64,000 bases of DNA from Fusarium oxysporum f. sp. lycopersici 4287. Taxonomy: Eukaryota; Ascomycota; Sordariomycetes; Hypocreales; Nectriaceae. Positions within the stretch are counted from its first letter, which is position 1. Every line of letters begins with the position of its first letter. This document shows positions 20,587-30,120 of this stretch, piece after piece. The notes beneath the pieces are model-generated. The model made no database searches. It saw only the letters and a program-made list of their open reading frames with translations, and was not told the DNA's origin. A program made the position numbers and the translations under genes. The stretch spans positions 1,460,747 to 1,524,746 of the forward strand of contig NC_030991.1 in the NCBI RefSeq assembly GCF_000149955.1. The letters run 5' to 3'.

Positions 20587-21062
20587 TATAACGGTTGGGG
20601 TTCCTAAGGTAATAAACTAGACCGTTCTAGGTTTATGTTGGCAGAGTTGTAGGGCATAATGCTGAGCGATGCGAAGTATTACGTTTCTTAATAGTGAATA
20701 GAGTGTGTTAGGCGTATTTAGGTAAAGAAGTCTTATTGATAGCTGGTGAGCTAAGTTCTATCTAATACTAAATGAATGTATATATATATAAGGGTTCACT
20801 TCTGCATAAGTGAGCTTTGATGAAAGGCNNNNNNNNNNNNNNNNNNNNNNNNNNNNNNNNNNNNNNNNNNNNNNNNNNNNNNNNNNNNNNNNNNNNNNNN
20901 NNNNNNNNNNNNNNNNNNNNNNNNNNNNGTTGGGTGAGCTATAGGGTAAGTCTCACGCGTGCATAGGTGAGCTTTTGGGAAGCTCATGCTGGTGTGGGTG
21001 AGCCTGGGTTTGATTGGACGGAAATGTGGGGTACACGTGATGTAACCGCGAGGGTCGTAATA
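20587..21062 (+). mobile_element. Solo LTR (family B), TSD GAATA
   Basis: Starts TATAACGGTTGGGG (a RIP form of TGT..ACG) and ends TCGTAATA. It is flanked by GAATA on both sides (20582-20586, 21063-21067). It shares long stretches with the LTR at 23109-23778 and, unmutated and inverted, with 41839-42191. It is interrupted by a 100-N gap. Confidence 0.75.
20829..20928. other. Assembly gap (100 N)
   Basis: Run of exactly 100 N inside a solo LTR, probably a scaffold gap of arbitrary size. Confidence 1.
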
Positions 21063-21071
21063 GAATAAGTC

Positions 21072-21309
21072 TGTCACAGCTCGACCAGACTGGCCTACCC
21101 TAGACCACTAACAAGGTAGATCCGGATCACGTGGCGATACGTTATCGCAGAGACTTTGTTTACCGACCAGATAGTTCCTGAACGTAGCTCCTCGAGCTAC
21201 GTCTTGTTAATAGAGCCTGACCTGCCTGCAGTGCCTATCCGTAGCAATAGACCGTATTCTGCCTGAAGCGTTCCCCGTTCACCTGCCCTACCGAGCCCAG
21301 CCCGTGACA
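21072..21309 (+). mobile_element. Solo LTR of the chromovirus family, TSD AAGTC
   Basis: 238 bp, TGTCACAG...CCGTGACA, clearly homologous to the 241-bp LTRs at 11713 and 17210 but diverged. It is flanked by AAGTC (21067-21071 and 21310-21314). The left TSD abuts that of the previous solo LTR. Little RIP damage. Confidence 0.88.
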
Positions 21310-21314
21310 AAGTC

Positions 21315-22636
21315 TTTTAGTTACTATATAGAACTTTTATAGTATTATCTTTATTCTTTAGTTATTCTATTTCTATCTTTAAGAGCTATTTTATTTAATA
21401 TAATATAGCTATCTCTATATATCCTAAGCGCTTATAGCTTTCTTAGTTTTCTTATATAATACTTCTTTTATTAGTATTCTCTTTCTTTTGCCTATAATGT
21501 AAGGCTATTTTAAATTTAGTCTTATTAATCCTTATAGTATTATTATTGCTTTTCTTAATATTCTAAGTCTTAGATCTATTTAGTATATCTTTCCCTATAG
21601 GTGCAATTAATTTCTTTATTATTTAAAGGTAATAGTCTTTCTTTTTCTACTTCTTATTTTATAGGAAATAGGTCTTTTAGCTCTTATACTAAGCTTTCGG
21701 TATATTAAGTCTAAGCCTAGTTTAGATTTTATTCTTCTTTTATAGCGGTAGTATTATATCCTATATAATATATTCTTAATATTTAGGTTTATTAAACCAT
21801 TTAGGGATTAAAATTATTAGTAAGTCCTAAAGTTTATTTACCTTAGTTTAGGTTTTATAGTTTTTATAGTTATAGGCAGTTTCTTACTATATAACTTATT
21901 TAGTTATAGTTATAGTATTTATATTTAGATATATCTTATTTTTATTAATCATTCCAATTAGGCTATATAGCTCTTAATATTATTAGTCCTATATAGGTGC
22001 TATAATAAGTATTGCCTTATTATTAATTTTATTATTATCTTTAGTTATAAGAGTTACCTTAGTTATTATTATTCTATTTCTATTCATTAAGGTAGTAAGG
22101 GTTAAAGTCGCTTCTTTTTTTAATATAGGCGGCTTTCTCTTATTAGCATTTATACTATTATTTATCGATCTTAACTACTATAGTAATATATATAGTTAAG
22201 TTATTAAGTCAGTTGGCTAAATAGAGTTTATTCTTTTATATCTTCTTTTAAGCTTTAGTAGTAGATTTCTATAAGGGCTTTATTATCCTATTTTATCTTA
22301 GATATAAGCTATTAAAGTTTAGTAGAGTAGGCAGTATAAGACTTATGCTATTTTAAGGCCAATAGTTCGGCTGCTACTTATCGTTCTTTATTAATTACTT
22401 TAAAGTTATCTTTAAGGGCTTATTTAAAATTATCCTAGCTAGTAAAGATATTTTATATTTCTTAATCCTAAAGATTTTTATTATCTTTATTCTTAAGGTA
22501 GTCTTAAAGGATTAATTTAAACCAATCTTTAGTATCTCTTTAGATTAAGGATAAGGTATATAAGACTTTCTTTATATTAATATCTAATTTATTCTTATAT
22601 ATATAGAAATGCCCTTTTATTTATATTAGGAATAAT
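21315..22636 (-). pseudogene. RIP-mutated Ty3/gypsy gag
   Basis: Minus-strand translation at about 22260-22620 reads, with stops, KRAFLYI...KESLIYLILNLKR...INPLRLP, then KYLY-LG-F. This resembles Ty3/gypsy Gag (KVLYALSxLxGxAxxWFxPxL ... F). It would precede the pol remnant at 17.5-20.5 kb in one old minus-strand element. The rest is too decayed to read. Confidence 0.4.
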
Positions 22637-22641
22637 ATAAT

Positions 22642-22820
22642 TGTTACGGTCGTGGGGGAAGGCTAGGTAGGTTCAATAGTATTATTTTACTAAAGCTTGT
22701 TAGAGGGAAGATCCCTCTGACGGGCTATTTGCTAGTATAGTTATAGGTTGTGGCTGACTCGGGCCCGTCACGTGCCAGTGTGGCGTTGTGGCTACCCGGT
22801 AGTGCGGTTACGATATAACA
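22642..22820 (+). mobile_element. Solo LTR (third family), TSD ATAAT
   Basis: 179 bp, TGTTACGGTCG...CGATATAACA, GC-rich within the AT-rich gag remnant and flanked by ATAAT (22637-22641, 22821-22825). No homology to the other LTRs in the window noticed. Confidence 0.75.
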
Positions 22821-23108
22821 ATAATATCTACTGCCTTACCTATAAAGGCTTCTAGCTTAAGAGGTTTTAGTGTTTCTCTTAAGTCCTATTTATTACTATA
22901 TACTTAAGTAGTTACAGTAGGTTATTTATTAACCTAGGTTTATAAATTATTAATAATATTATATAACTGCTAGATCTTAGCCATAAGTTTTATAATGCTG
23001 GGTGCAGTTCTAATATAAAGGGGGGTAAGTCTATTATTAGTAGCTATCTTAATAGTATATTATTACTTAGTCGTTAATATAGTATATTCTAAATAAGAGC
23101 TATTAATA

Positions 23109-23778
23109 TATAACGGTTAGGGTTCTAAATAGGTAAATTAATCCATACTGATTTATATTTATAAAGGCATAAGGTATAGATATTAAGTAAGGTAAAGTAT
23201 TATATTTCTTAATATTACAGCCTAAGACCAGACCTGCCTACCCTAGACCGCGGAGCGGGTTAGATCACGTGGCGATACGTTATCGCCGTAACTTTAGTTA
23301 GACCGCCAGTTAGATCCTGAACGTAGCTCCTTGAGCTACGTCTTATTAATAGAGCCTGACCTGCCTGCAGTGCCTACCCGTAGCTATAGACCTGATCCTG
23401 CCTGAAGCGTTCCCTGTCTACCTGATTCCTGAATTACGACCGTAACACTTAATAGTAAATAGAGCGGGTTAGGTATATTTAGGTAAAAAGGCTTTATTAA
23501 TAGCTAGTAAGCTAAGTTCTATCTAGTACTAAATAAATAAATATATATAATATAGTCGGCTTACAATTATAAGTCGACTTATTATAAGTTATAAGTCGCA
23601 ATCGTAAGTTTAATATACTATACTATTAGGCGGCTTACGGTATATATCTTTAGTAGGGCATAAGTTACTCCACTATGCATATAAGCCTGGCGGCTTAGGC
23701 TGGCTTAATAAGCGTGGTAATTGGTGATAATATAAGGAAATTTGTGGGGACATATAAAAGATTAATTTAATCGTAACA
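23109..23778 (-). mobile_element. LTR (family B) of the old RIP-mutated element, interrupted
   Basis: TATAACGGTTAGGG...TCGTAACA, homologous to the solo LTR at 20587. Flanks (TAATA left, CGTTA right) do not match, as expected for the 5' LTR of a minus-strand element whose body lies to the left. A 235-bp solo LTR is inserted in it at 23213. The partner 3' LTR was not found. Confidence 0.55.
23213..23447 (+). mobile_element. Solo LTR of the chromovirus family, RIP-aged, TSD CTTAA
   Basis: Begins TATTACAG (RIP form of TGTCACAG) and ends CCGTAACA. It retains the ACGTAGCTCCTTGAGCTACG hairpin region. Flanked by CTTAA (23208-23212, 23448-23452). It is inserted in the family B LTR. Confidence 0.85.
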
Positions 23779-24197
23779 CGTTAGAGTTGATAACTCCGGC
23801 ACGGCTATAGGGACTGCTCCCTATATGTAATTCTGGCATTTTTATCCTATTTTATAACTCAAGACTTAGTCTTTATTTACTGTAAGTTGCCTTTAAAGAA
23901 TATTAAGGGCTATTCTTTCTGTAGAGTTTGGACCTATCCTAGAAGCGCATATTAAAGACGCGCTATTTATGTGGAATTCTATAATTAAACTTTAATTATA
24001 TTATATATATAATATATATTATAAAGCTTTAAGCTATTACCTTAAACTTTATAAGAACCGTCTAGGGTTAAGACTAGAGCACTAATGAGATGATAAAGCG
24101 CCCCTGCCATCGCTAAAAGTGGAGTCGCGGCAGTCTCTCCAAGTAGCCCCTTTCATATGAAAGAGGAAAATAGGGATAACGGCCCAATCTAGACGCG
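23779..24197. other. No gene recognised
   Basis: Moderately AT-rich. A palindromic TATATATAATATATATTATA run is near 24000. Nothing else. Confidence 0.35.
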
Positions 24198-24241
24198 TCA
24201 AAGTCCTTTTTCACTTGAATTTGGAGCTGGAATAATGATGT

Positions 24242-24290
24242 AGGCAGATATAGCATAGATAGTTAATACTAACCCTATCCTAACCCTAAG
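24242..24290 (-). repeat. Telomere-like repeat (inverted partner of 11050-11097)
   Basis: Reverse complement reads CTTAGGGTTAGGATAGGGTTAG followed by TATTAACTATCTATGCTA. The OrsD-like fragment 24437-24297 ends exactly where this repeat begins. Confidence 0.55.
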
Positions 24291-24437
24291 TCTGGGACTC
24301 AAAGCAAAACCGCATTTGATACATATGATAGCTTGTTCTGGCGAATTATAATAAAGGCCGAGCGTCTCGAGCTTCTGCACCTTTGCTGGGGATAAAATAG
24401 GATAAGTACTTTGCTCCTGAATAGGTAAGGGGTCCAT
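24291..24437 (-). pseudogene. OrsD/DUF3505-like 5' fragment
   Basis: From the ATG at 24437 the reading is MDPLPIQEQSTYPILSP, then an NSPEQAIICIKCGFALSP finger start (CIKC). The homology stops at 24291 where the telomere-like repeat begins. An ATG at 24467 in frame adds 10 residues, but 24437 matches relatives better. The finger His residues and all of the body are lost, so this is a broken gene. Three AAACGC-N3-GCGTTT palindromes lie 170-300 bp upstream. Confidence 0.55.
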
Positions 24438-24605
24438 TATGACTAAGCTTAGAAAAGTACGTAACATAGGATGAAACGGAGAATATCGAGTAGATGTTGT
24501 ACGAAGACGATAGGTATGTCATATTCAGCAAGCAATAGCAAAATTATGCCGTTATTTGGGTCTGGAGTGATTAAGTTCAACAACTTGACAAGGGTCAGCC
24601 GACGG

Positions 24606-24742
24606 AAACGCGACGCGTTTCGTGTTTTAGGTTTTCTAATTTCACGAGTGCGGTACAAGAAACGCAGTGCGTTTCCAACGGAGAAATATGGGGCGAGAAT
24701 GTTGGACGATGATTGGTCAAAAACAGGAAACGCAATGCGTTT
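24606..24742. promoter_or_regulatory. Three AAACGC-N3-GCGTTT palindromes
   Basis: Perfect 6-bp arms with 3-bp spacers at 24606-24620 (spacer GAC), 24660-24674 (AGT) and 24728-24742 (AAT). Centres are 54 and 68 bp apart, 176-298 bp upstream of the OrsD-like ATG on the minus strand. The first has the MCB core ACGCG. They are seen directly. A role in gene control or recombination is inferred. Confidence 0.7.
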
Positions 24743-24908
24743 CTGCTAGTAATTCTTGAGTAGGGTAAATGATTCGCCAATTGCTCTCCACTTTCAACGA
24801 CGCTGAATGCAATTAACTGAGTTTCAAACTGATCGCAACATCGCAATACTTGGTTTCTGTGGATTAAAATTAAAATGCCATATGTCCTCGTAATTACAAA
24901 TTGATGCA

Positions 24909-25062
24909 TTACCTTAAAAGTCATTTTTTCCAACTTTTGATGATGGCGACCTGTATCCGTTGGGGGCAATGGATTCAGGTCCCTGTCTTCATTAGCGTGG
25001 TTTTATTTTATATGTGTTTTCCATTGGATTCAGACCTGTATCCGCCTCGCAGCTAGGATAGG
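24909..25062. repeat. 154-bp direct repeat, left copy
   Basis: TTACCTTAAAAGTC...AGCTAGGATAGG, apparently identical to 26517-26670. It includes the stop codon and last codons of the transposase ORF. Confidence 0.85.
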
Positions 25063-26419
25063 CATTCTCATGCATTATTGCCTTTGTTCCCTTTGCAAGC
25101 GACTTCAGAGCTCCTAGTATTGACTCTGGGGAGCTACTTTGATGCCTTCTGATTCGCCTATAGAGGTATTCAGACTGAGATTCGGCCTCGAGAACTGTCT
25201 TTGGCGTCTTTGAAGTCCAAGGCTGAGCCTGGCTGGCCTCCTCCACGGGAGGTGTTGGAGTCCGTAGCTGAACATCAAGCTTTGAGATCACACTTTCAGG
25301 GTCAAAAGGAACAAGGCCAGCCCCTCTAAAAGCCCCTCTGATATTCTTTTCGGTCATAGTGGCTTGAAAGGCGGCGGCAAAGGCAGGAAAGAACTCGGTC
25401 TTCGAAATGTGATGTACAGACCTTCTGATCAGATCCTCAATTTCTCGACCATATGCCTTTTTAAGCGGCCCAAAGCACCCAATATCGAGAGGCTGGAGTA
25501 GATGAGACGAATGAGCCGGCATACAGAGCGTAATAATCTTATTTGCCTCGCAATATCTCTCAAATTCGACAGAGTGGTGGCTTTCGTGGCCATCAAGGAT
25601 CAGAAGACGATAGGAACCAACTGATCGATCAGCTGTGCGTCGGTCAAAGTGCTTTAGCCACTCAAGACCCAGTTCGTTATTTGTCCAGCCATTTTGGCTC
25701 ATTGCAATAACCCAATCGCACGGGAGGGTAGGTTCTTCATGCCAGTTAGCGAGGTGATTTTGGCCCGCGCCAATGATAAACGGCTCAATCGCCTGGCCTT
25801 CCGCATTAATCGCCTGAATGACTGTAATCCATTCACGGTTTCCAGGCTGCACTGATCTCGGTCTTCCAAGCCTTTCTGAACCTGTGACGACCATTCCGCT
25901 TGAAATCATGCCCATCATAAAGCCAGTCTCATCAAAATTCCAAATATCATGTGATTGGATACCGTATTTCGCGATTGTGTTCTCTACAAGCCTAAACCAA
26001 TTTCGAATAATAGTCGGATCTTCACATTTGGCTCTCTGGTAATCATATCTCCGAAAGAAACGCATCTTGAGCTCTGGTTGTCGCTTGATAAAATTGTTAG
26101 CCCAGTGCATGCCGACAGGTGACGCGTTGCGGTCAGCGAGGAGACAATTAGCCATTGCTTCAACAAAAGACAGTTTTGGGGGAAACCCTTGGGAATCTAG
26201 CTTTAGAATAAAGCGAACTAAAGTCTTTTCTTCTAGATTAGATAGCTTTCGTGATCCTGGTGTCCAGTCGCGTCGGGATTGAGCGCCATTCTGGCGGCGA
26301 CGTAATGTACTGCGATTGACGTTATATATACTTGCAGCGCGTCGGATGCTTAATTTTGGGTTATTTTGAAGGGCCTGAAGTGCAAGAAGGATTCTACCTT
26401 CTTTATTGGGTTGTGACAT
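24992..26419 (-). CDS. Pogo/Fot1-type DDE_1 transposase, intact
   Basis: 475 codons. An N-terminal helix-turn-helix (psq-type, about 10-45: LSIRRAASIYNVNRSTLRRR) is followed by a CENP-B-type HTH (about 60-125). The DDE_1 catalytic core has D163 (NFDETGF), D276 (LILDGHESH) and D312 (LQPLDIGCFGPLK), with 35 residues between the last two. Length and motifs match Tc1/mariner-pogo transposases of fungi, and no stops are present. The extreme C-terminus lies in the left 154-bp direct repeat. No obvious short TIRs with TA duplication were found at the edges, so mobility is uncertain. A related fragment lies at 52574. Confidence 0.88.
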   Translation of the reverse strand: MSQPNKEGRILLALQALQNNPKLSIRRAASIYNVNRSTLRRRQNGAQSRRDWTPGSRKLSNLEEKTLVRFILKLDSQGFPPKLSFVEAMANCLLADRNASPVGMHWANNFIKRQPELKMRFFRRYDYQRAKCEDPTIIRNWFRLVENTIAKYGIQSHDIWNFDETGFMMGMISSGMVVTGSERLGRPRSVQPGNREWITVIQAINAEGQAIEPFIIGAGQNHLANWHEEPTLPCDWVIAMSQNGWTNNELGLEWLKHFDRRTADRSVGSYRLLILDGHESHHSVEFERYCEANKIITLCMPAHSSHLLQPLDIGCFGPLKKAYGREIEDLIRRSVHHISKTEFFPAFAAAFQATMTEKNIRGAFRGAGLVPFDPESVISKLDVQLRTPTPPVEEASQAQPWTSKTPKTVLEAESQSEYLYRRIRRHQSSSPESILGALKSLAKGTKAIMHENAYPSCEADTGLNPMENTYKIKPR

Positions 26420-26516
26420 ACTGGGTGGTTGAGAATTATTTGATTAGGTAGTGATGATGTAGGATGAGGGATTTTTGGCTCACATACTTGTCTGGCTCAC
26501 ATACTAGTGATACACG

Positions 26517-26670
26517 TTACCTTAAAAGTCATTTTTTCCAACTTTTGATGATGGCGACCTGTATCCGTTGGGGGCAATGGATTCAGGTCCCTGTCTTCAT
26601 TAGCGTGGTTTTATTTTATATGTGTTTTCCATTGGATTCAGACCTGTATCCGCCTCGCAGCTAGGATAGG
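26517..26670. repeat. 154-bp direct repeat, right copy
   Basis: Same 154 bp as 24909-25062, about 100 bp upstream of the transposase start. Direct, not inverted, orientation. Confidence 0.85.
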
Positions 26671-26727
26671 ATAGGCTTCGCCCTAACACCGGACATCAAG
26701 GTGCGGCACACTATTCATCGTGTGTTC

Positions 26728-27345
26728 CTAAGTAGTATCCTCGTCTATCTTCTCCATGCTGTGATTCCATTTGGACACTATACTAGGCCAGTGAGGCGGC
26801 AGTCTCGACGATCCCAGCACGACCAGAGGTGCCGCCTCTTGTTGGTACTTCGTTGCACTAGCCTGACCATCAGACCGCTCAACCAGAATTCTCACGGTCT
26901 CATTGCCAAACATCGCTCCTTCGAGCCGGTCATGTATTCTATCCTCGGACAAGCCCTTTCCCATAGCGAGGGTACAGACGAAGACCAGCGCGCGGCACAT
27001 GCCTATGCGGGCGATGCGTGATGCAACAATCAGCAGGCAGTCTGACCCGAGTCTCGAACGCATCCAGTGATTGAGTTCATGGATGTTTGGACGGGACGAT
27101 AGTCCTGTCAACATTATTTTCTGCGTCCTCTCGACCTTAGCTTTGGGCAGGTCCAACCTGATCCAGTCGATCAGATCGTCCCAGCGTCGCAGTGATCCTT
27201 TGACGTGGCTAGAGTATATCCTGGCAAACCTGGGCTGGATCAACGTGCAATCTATAACCTCGAGCTTGATGCTCCTCAGCTTGTTGACGTCTGAGTATTC
27301 CAGCTTTGGGTGAAGTTGCTTCACTTCTTGTAGAATCTCTATCAT
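26728..27345 (-). CDS. Unrecognised hypothetical protein
   Basis: 205 codons, mostly alpha-helical in appearance: MIEILQEVKQLHPKLEYSDV, later SLRRWDDLIDWIRLDLPKAK, HELNHWMRSRLGSDCLLIVASR, GNETVRILVERSDG. No signal peptide or membrane segment. Coding-like composition but no family recognised. The right end (27346-27540) may hold an upstream exon. It could be a lineage-specific gene or a truncated one. Confidence 0.4.
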   Translation of the reverse strand: MIEILQEVKQLHPKLEYSDVNKLRSIKLEVIDCTLIQPRFARIYSSHVKGSLRRWDDLIDWIRLDLPKAKVERTQKIMLTGLSSRPNIHELNHWMRSRLGSDCLLIVASRIARIGMCRALVFVCTLAMGKGLSEDRIHDRLEGAMFGNETVRILVERSDGQASATKYQQEAAPLVVLGSSRLPPHWPSIVSKWNHSMEKIDEDTT

Positions 27346-28073
27346 GACCTAATTAGACATCATAGAAGAGAAGCGACAGGTCCAAAGTGAATACAAACCA
27401 AGTGCAATGTTAAAGTCCCCCTCGTACTCGAAACAAACCCATCCTGAGCTGGCGTCGTTGTGAAACTGCCAATCCGTAACACCGCAGTCTTGTAACCAGT
27501 AACTTATGAGCTCTCGTGCACCGCCAAAGGGAATCTGGTAGGTTGTAAGTGATGGGAGTCATTATGACTGAGGCTAGTTATAGAAATCGCTCAGAAATCT
27601 ATTACATTATATATGGGAATGTAGTAGCGTTCACTACTACGACCAGCCGGGACATCAATAAGATGCGTCGGCAGGTCCAGAGAAATCCGTGGCATGCCCT
27701 CGTGTTATCTCTTCAGAGTTCAGAGTCCTCGGGTAGTGCTTTGGAGAATGAAAAGTGGAAAGAGATAATGTTACTGCCAAAGACATAAGGAAGGGAGGGT
27801 TTATTTCTTATGAAAGGGAACAGCATGTTTTGCGACAAACCAGGATCAATTCTCCCATAGAAAGGAAAGGCCAATCCTAGATTTCTAAATTGAGCAGTTC
27901 TGGCTACCAGCCCTCTCTCCCGGCATGGAAAACTGAAGCACGTATGCTCCCTAAGCGATAATCGATCGAACCAGTCCCTAAAAAGACGAACTTCACCAAG
28001 CTAACATATAGACATAACCATCTAGTTGTGTGCGAAAAGAAGACTCTCCATAACTAGGCCAAGTACATACAGT
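27346..28073. other. No gene recognised
   Basis: Only small ORFs (for example 27549-27788 plus) without recognisable features. Confidence 0.3.
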
Positions 28074-28520
28074 TCAAGTCCGCCTAGGCCACGTCGTCAC
28101 GGACACCGCGTCGGCATGCGCCGCTTCTTCATTTTCCTCATCGTCACTTGAGGGGATCCACAGGCAGCGGAGGTCCTCATCCTCCCCATCTTCTCGACAT
28201 GGATGATTATGGGTAAACTCGATGGATGTGGATATGTGATTATCCTCTTTGCGATCATTCGTAGTTCTCGGCTCGACCCTGCTCTCAACGGTATGCGATA
28301 GCGAGTCGAGGGTATGGCTTGTCACGGAGTCATCGATCCTGTGAATGGATTCACTACTGGGTACTTGAACGTAAAGATTTGGCGATTTATCTGGTGCCTT
28401 CACTAGCTTCTTGATCCTCTCCCATGCTTTGACTTCTTTCATAGGGCCATACGTCTCATCCACAATGCGGCGTCGCAGCGTTCTTTTCTTGTCAATTCTA
28501 GTGTGTTCACTACGGATCAT
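28074..28520 (-). CDS. Small hypothetical protein with acidic LWxPSSDDE tail
   Basis: 148 codons. A basic N-terminus (RTRIDKKRTLRRRIVDETYG region) and a polar middle lead to an acidic C-terminus containing DLRCLWIPSSDDEENEE. A similar LWPPSDDD motif closes the neighbouring ORF at 29073-29453, so the two may be distant paralogues. No known domain. Introns upstream are possible. Confidence 0.35.
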   Translation of the reverse strand: MIRSEHTRIDKKRTLRRRIVDETYGPMKEVKAWERIKKLVKAPDKSPNLYVQVPSSESIHRIDDSVTSHTLDSLSHTVESRVEPRTTNDRKEDNHISTSIEFTHNHPCREDGEDEDLRCLWIPSSDDEENEEAAHADAVSVTTWPRRT

Positions 28521-29072
28521 CGATTCCTAGAGAGTGATTGATACGAACATCGCCAAACATGGCAATAGTGCATATTTAAGCATTCCAAGGGGATCCAAGA
28601 GGCCTTTTTCCAATTTCAGAACCTAGCTGGTCGTACAGTAAGTCCTTCCCTTTTTGATACGCGACACTTTGAAGATTCGTTCTTTCGATTGAGCCGGGTC
28701 TCATCCTATTTTAGCCTCTGGATAGTTTCTGTTCTTCGCAAATCTCTCTTCCTTTGCTTCTGCGGCAGATATAGCAGAACCTGGTCCAGCATCTTGCGCT
28801 TTCCGTCTGATCTGAGCAATCTATCCAGTGTAGAGCCTTCGAGACGATAATGCTTTTGCGGGCTGGGATCACAATACAAGTCGGCAGTGGGCTTATACAC
28901 AGAGCTGCGGAATATGCATCCCCCAAGTCAAGGGTGACTTTAATCTGTCACGTACGAATACTGACGGTCCAGATTCACTATGATGGTTTGAAATGCAAAT
29001 TTTTCGTGAGAGGCAGGAACTTCAGGAGGCCTACGATAAGAGTAAGTTGGTAATATCCATATATTGTAGCGC
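28521..29072. other. No gene recognised
   Basis: A 64-codon minus ORF (28706-28900) with a basic C-terminus could be an exon. Unsupported. Confidence 0.25.
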
Positions 29073-29638
29073 TTAGTTGTTGTTTGTAATGGTGCTCCTC
29101 TCGGCGCAAGTCATCTCTACATCTGCGTCCTCCTTCATCTCAAAATCATCATCCGACGGCGGCCATAACACGATCGTCGGAATACACATTTCGTTATCCC
29201 TTGATGCCTCCTCATTGTCTATATCCATCGGCTCGAACTGAGCGCCAGTGTCCATCGCTTGTCCGGCCACTTGTGTATCATGACTTAGATTAGCTTCCAA
29301 TTTCTCGGTCTTCTCTTGCTGACGAAGCGTCCAAAGATTTTCTCTCCGCAGAAATAGCGGCTGTAGGGCAGGTGGTGACCTTACGTTCTGTTTTCGCATC
29401 AAGCCAATTATATGCATGCCAGGTGGAGAGCAGACAGGATGCGGAGGTGACAAGTTTCACATCGGCACGGCGAGCAGGGCTTAAATAGCAAACGAGTGAC
29501 TTTGTTTTGGCCACATGGAACGAGACGGAGCTGACGGCCTTTCTTGCTTTCTAGCGCTATGAGCTTGATACTGTTCATCCTGTGCATGTAGTCATGCTCG
29601 TCTGGTTCTGGCTTCTTCCTCCCACTGAAGCAATCCAT
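29073..29638 (-). CDS. Hypothetical protein, probably two exons, acidic tail
   Basis: The 5' open frame 29638-29408 (MDCFSGRKKPEPDEHDYMHR...) and the 3' frame 29453-29073 (ending FEPMDIDNEEAS, then TIVLWPPSDDDFEMKEDADV) are in different frames and overlap. An intron near 29410-29460 or a frameshift is therefore needed. The C-terminal acidic LWPPSDDD motif resembles the one in 28074-28520. Function unknown. Confidence 0.3.
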
Positions 29639-30120
29639 GGTCTATATCCTGTCAGCGCTCAGTATGAATGCTTGGCATAAAGACATAAGGGTGTTTCCGA
29701 CATTATGAATTAGATTTTGCTAATTGTCTCATATGTATTGGGACATTTACGACGACCGTCTGTGCACGTGCACTTCTCACCAAACCAGATGCAGAATCAT
29801 GCTGTTCCTTAAACGGTAAGAAGCATCCCAGGTAGCGGGAGCGATTATGGAACAACCTCAGGCGCATTAGTTTTACAGTACCTAGGCCAATAAATAAATC
29901 TATTTGATCTATCGTTCCTTTCTTTCTTCTTCTACACATCTTGTCATCTTTTTCTCTCAAGACATCCATCAAGACATCCATCGAAACTTATCGTGCTGTT
30001 CCTTTTCTGCCCTCTTCATTTTCGTTCTTGAATGAATAAAAGAGAGGAGAAAGAAAGTACAACTACGAGCACATCAGAAAAGACCGATCAAGAAGACCCA
30101 TGTACGCTTGATGTTCATAC
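29639..30120. other. Intergenic
   Basis: No gene seen. A pyrimidine-rich stretch lies near 29915-30000. Confidence 0.35.
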
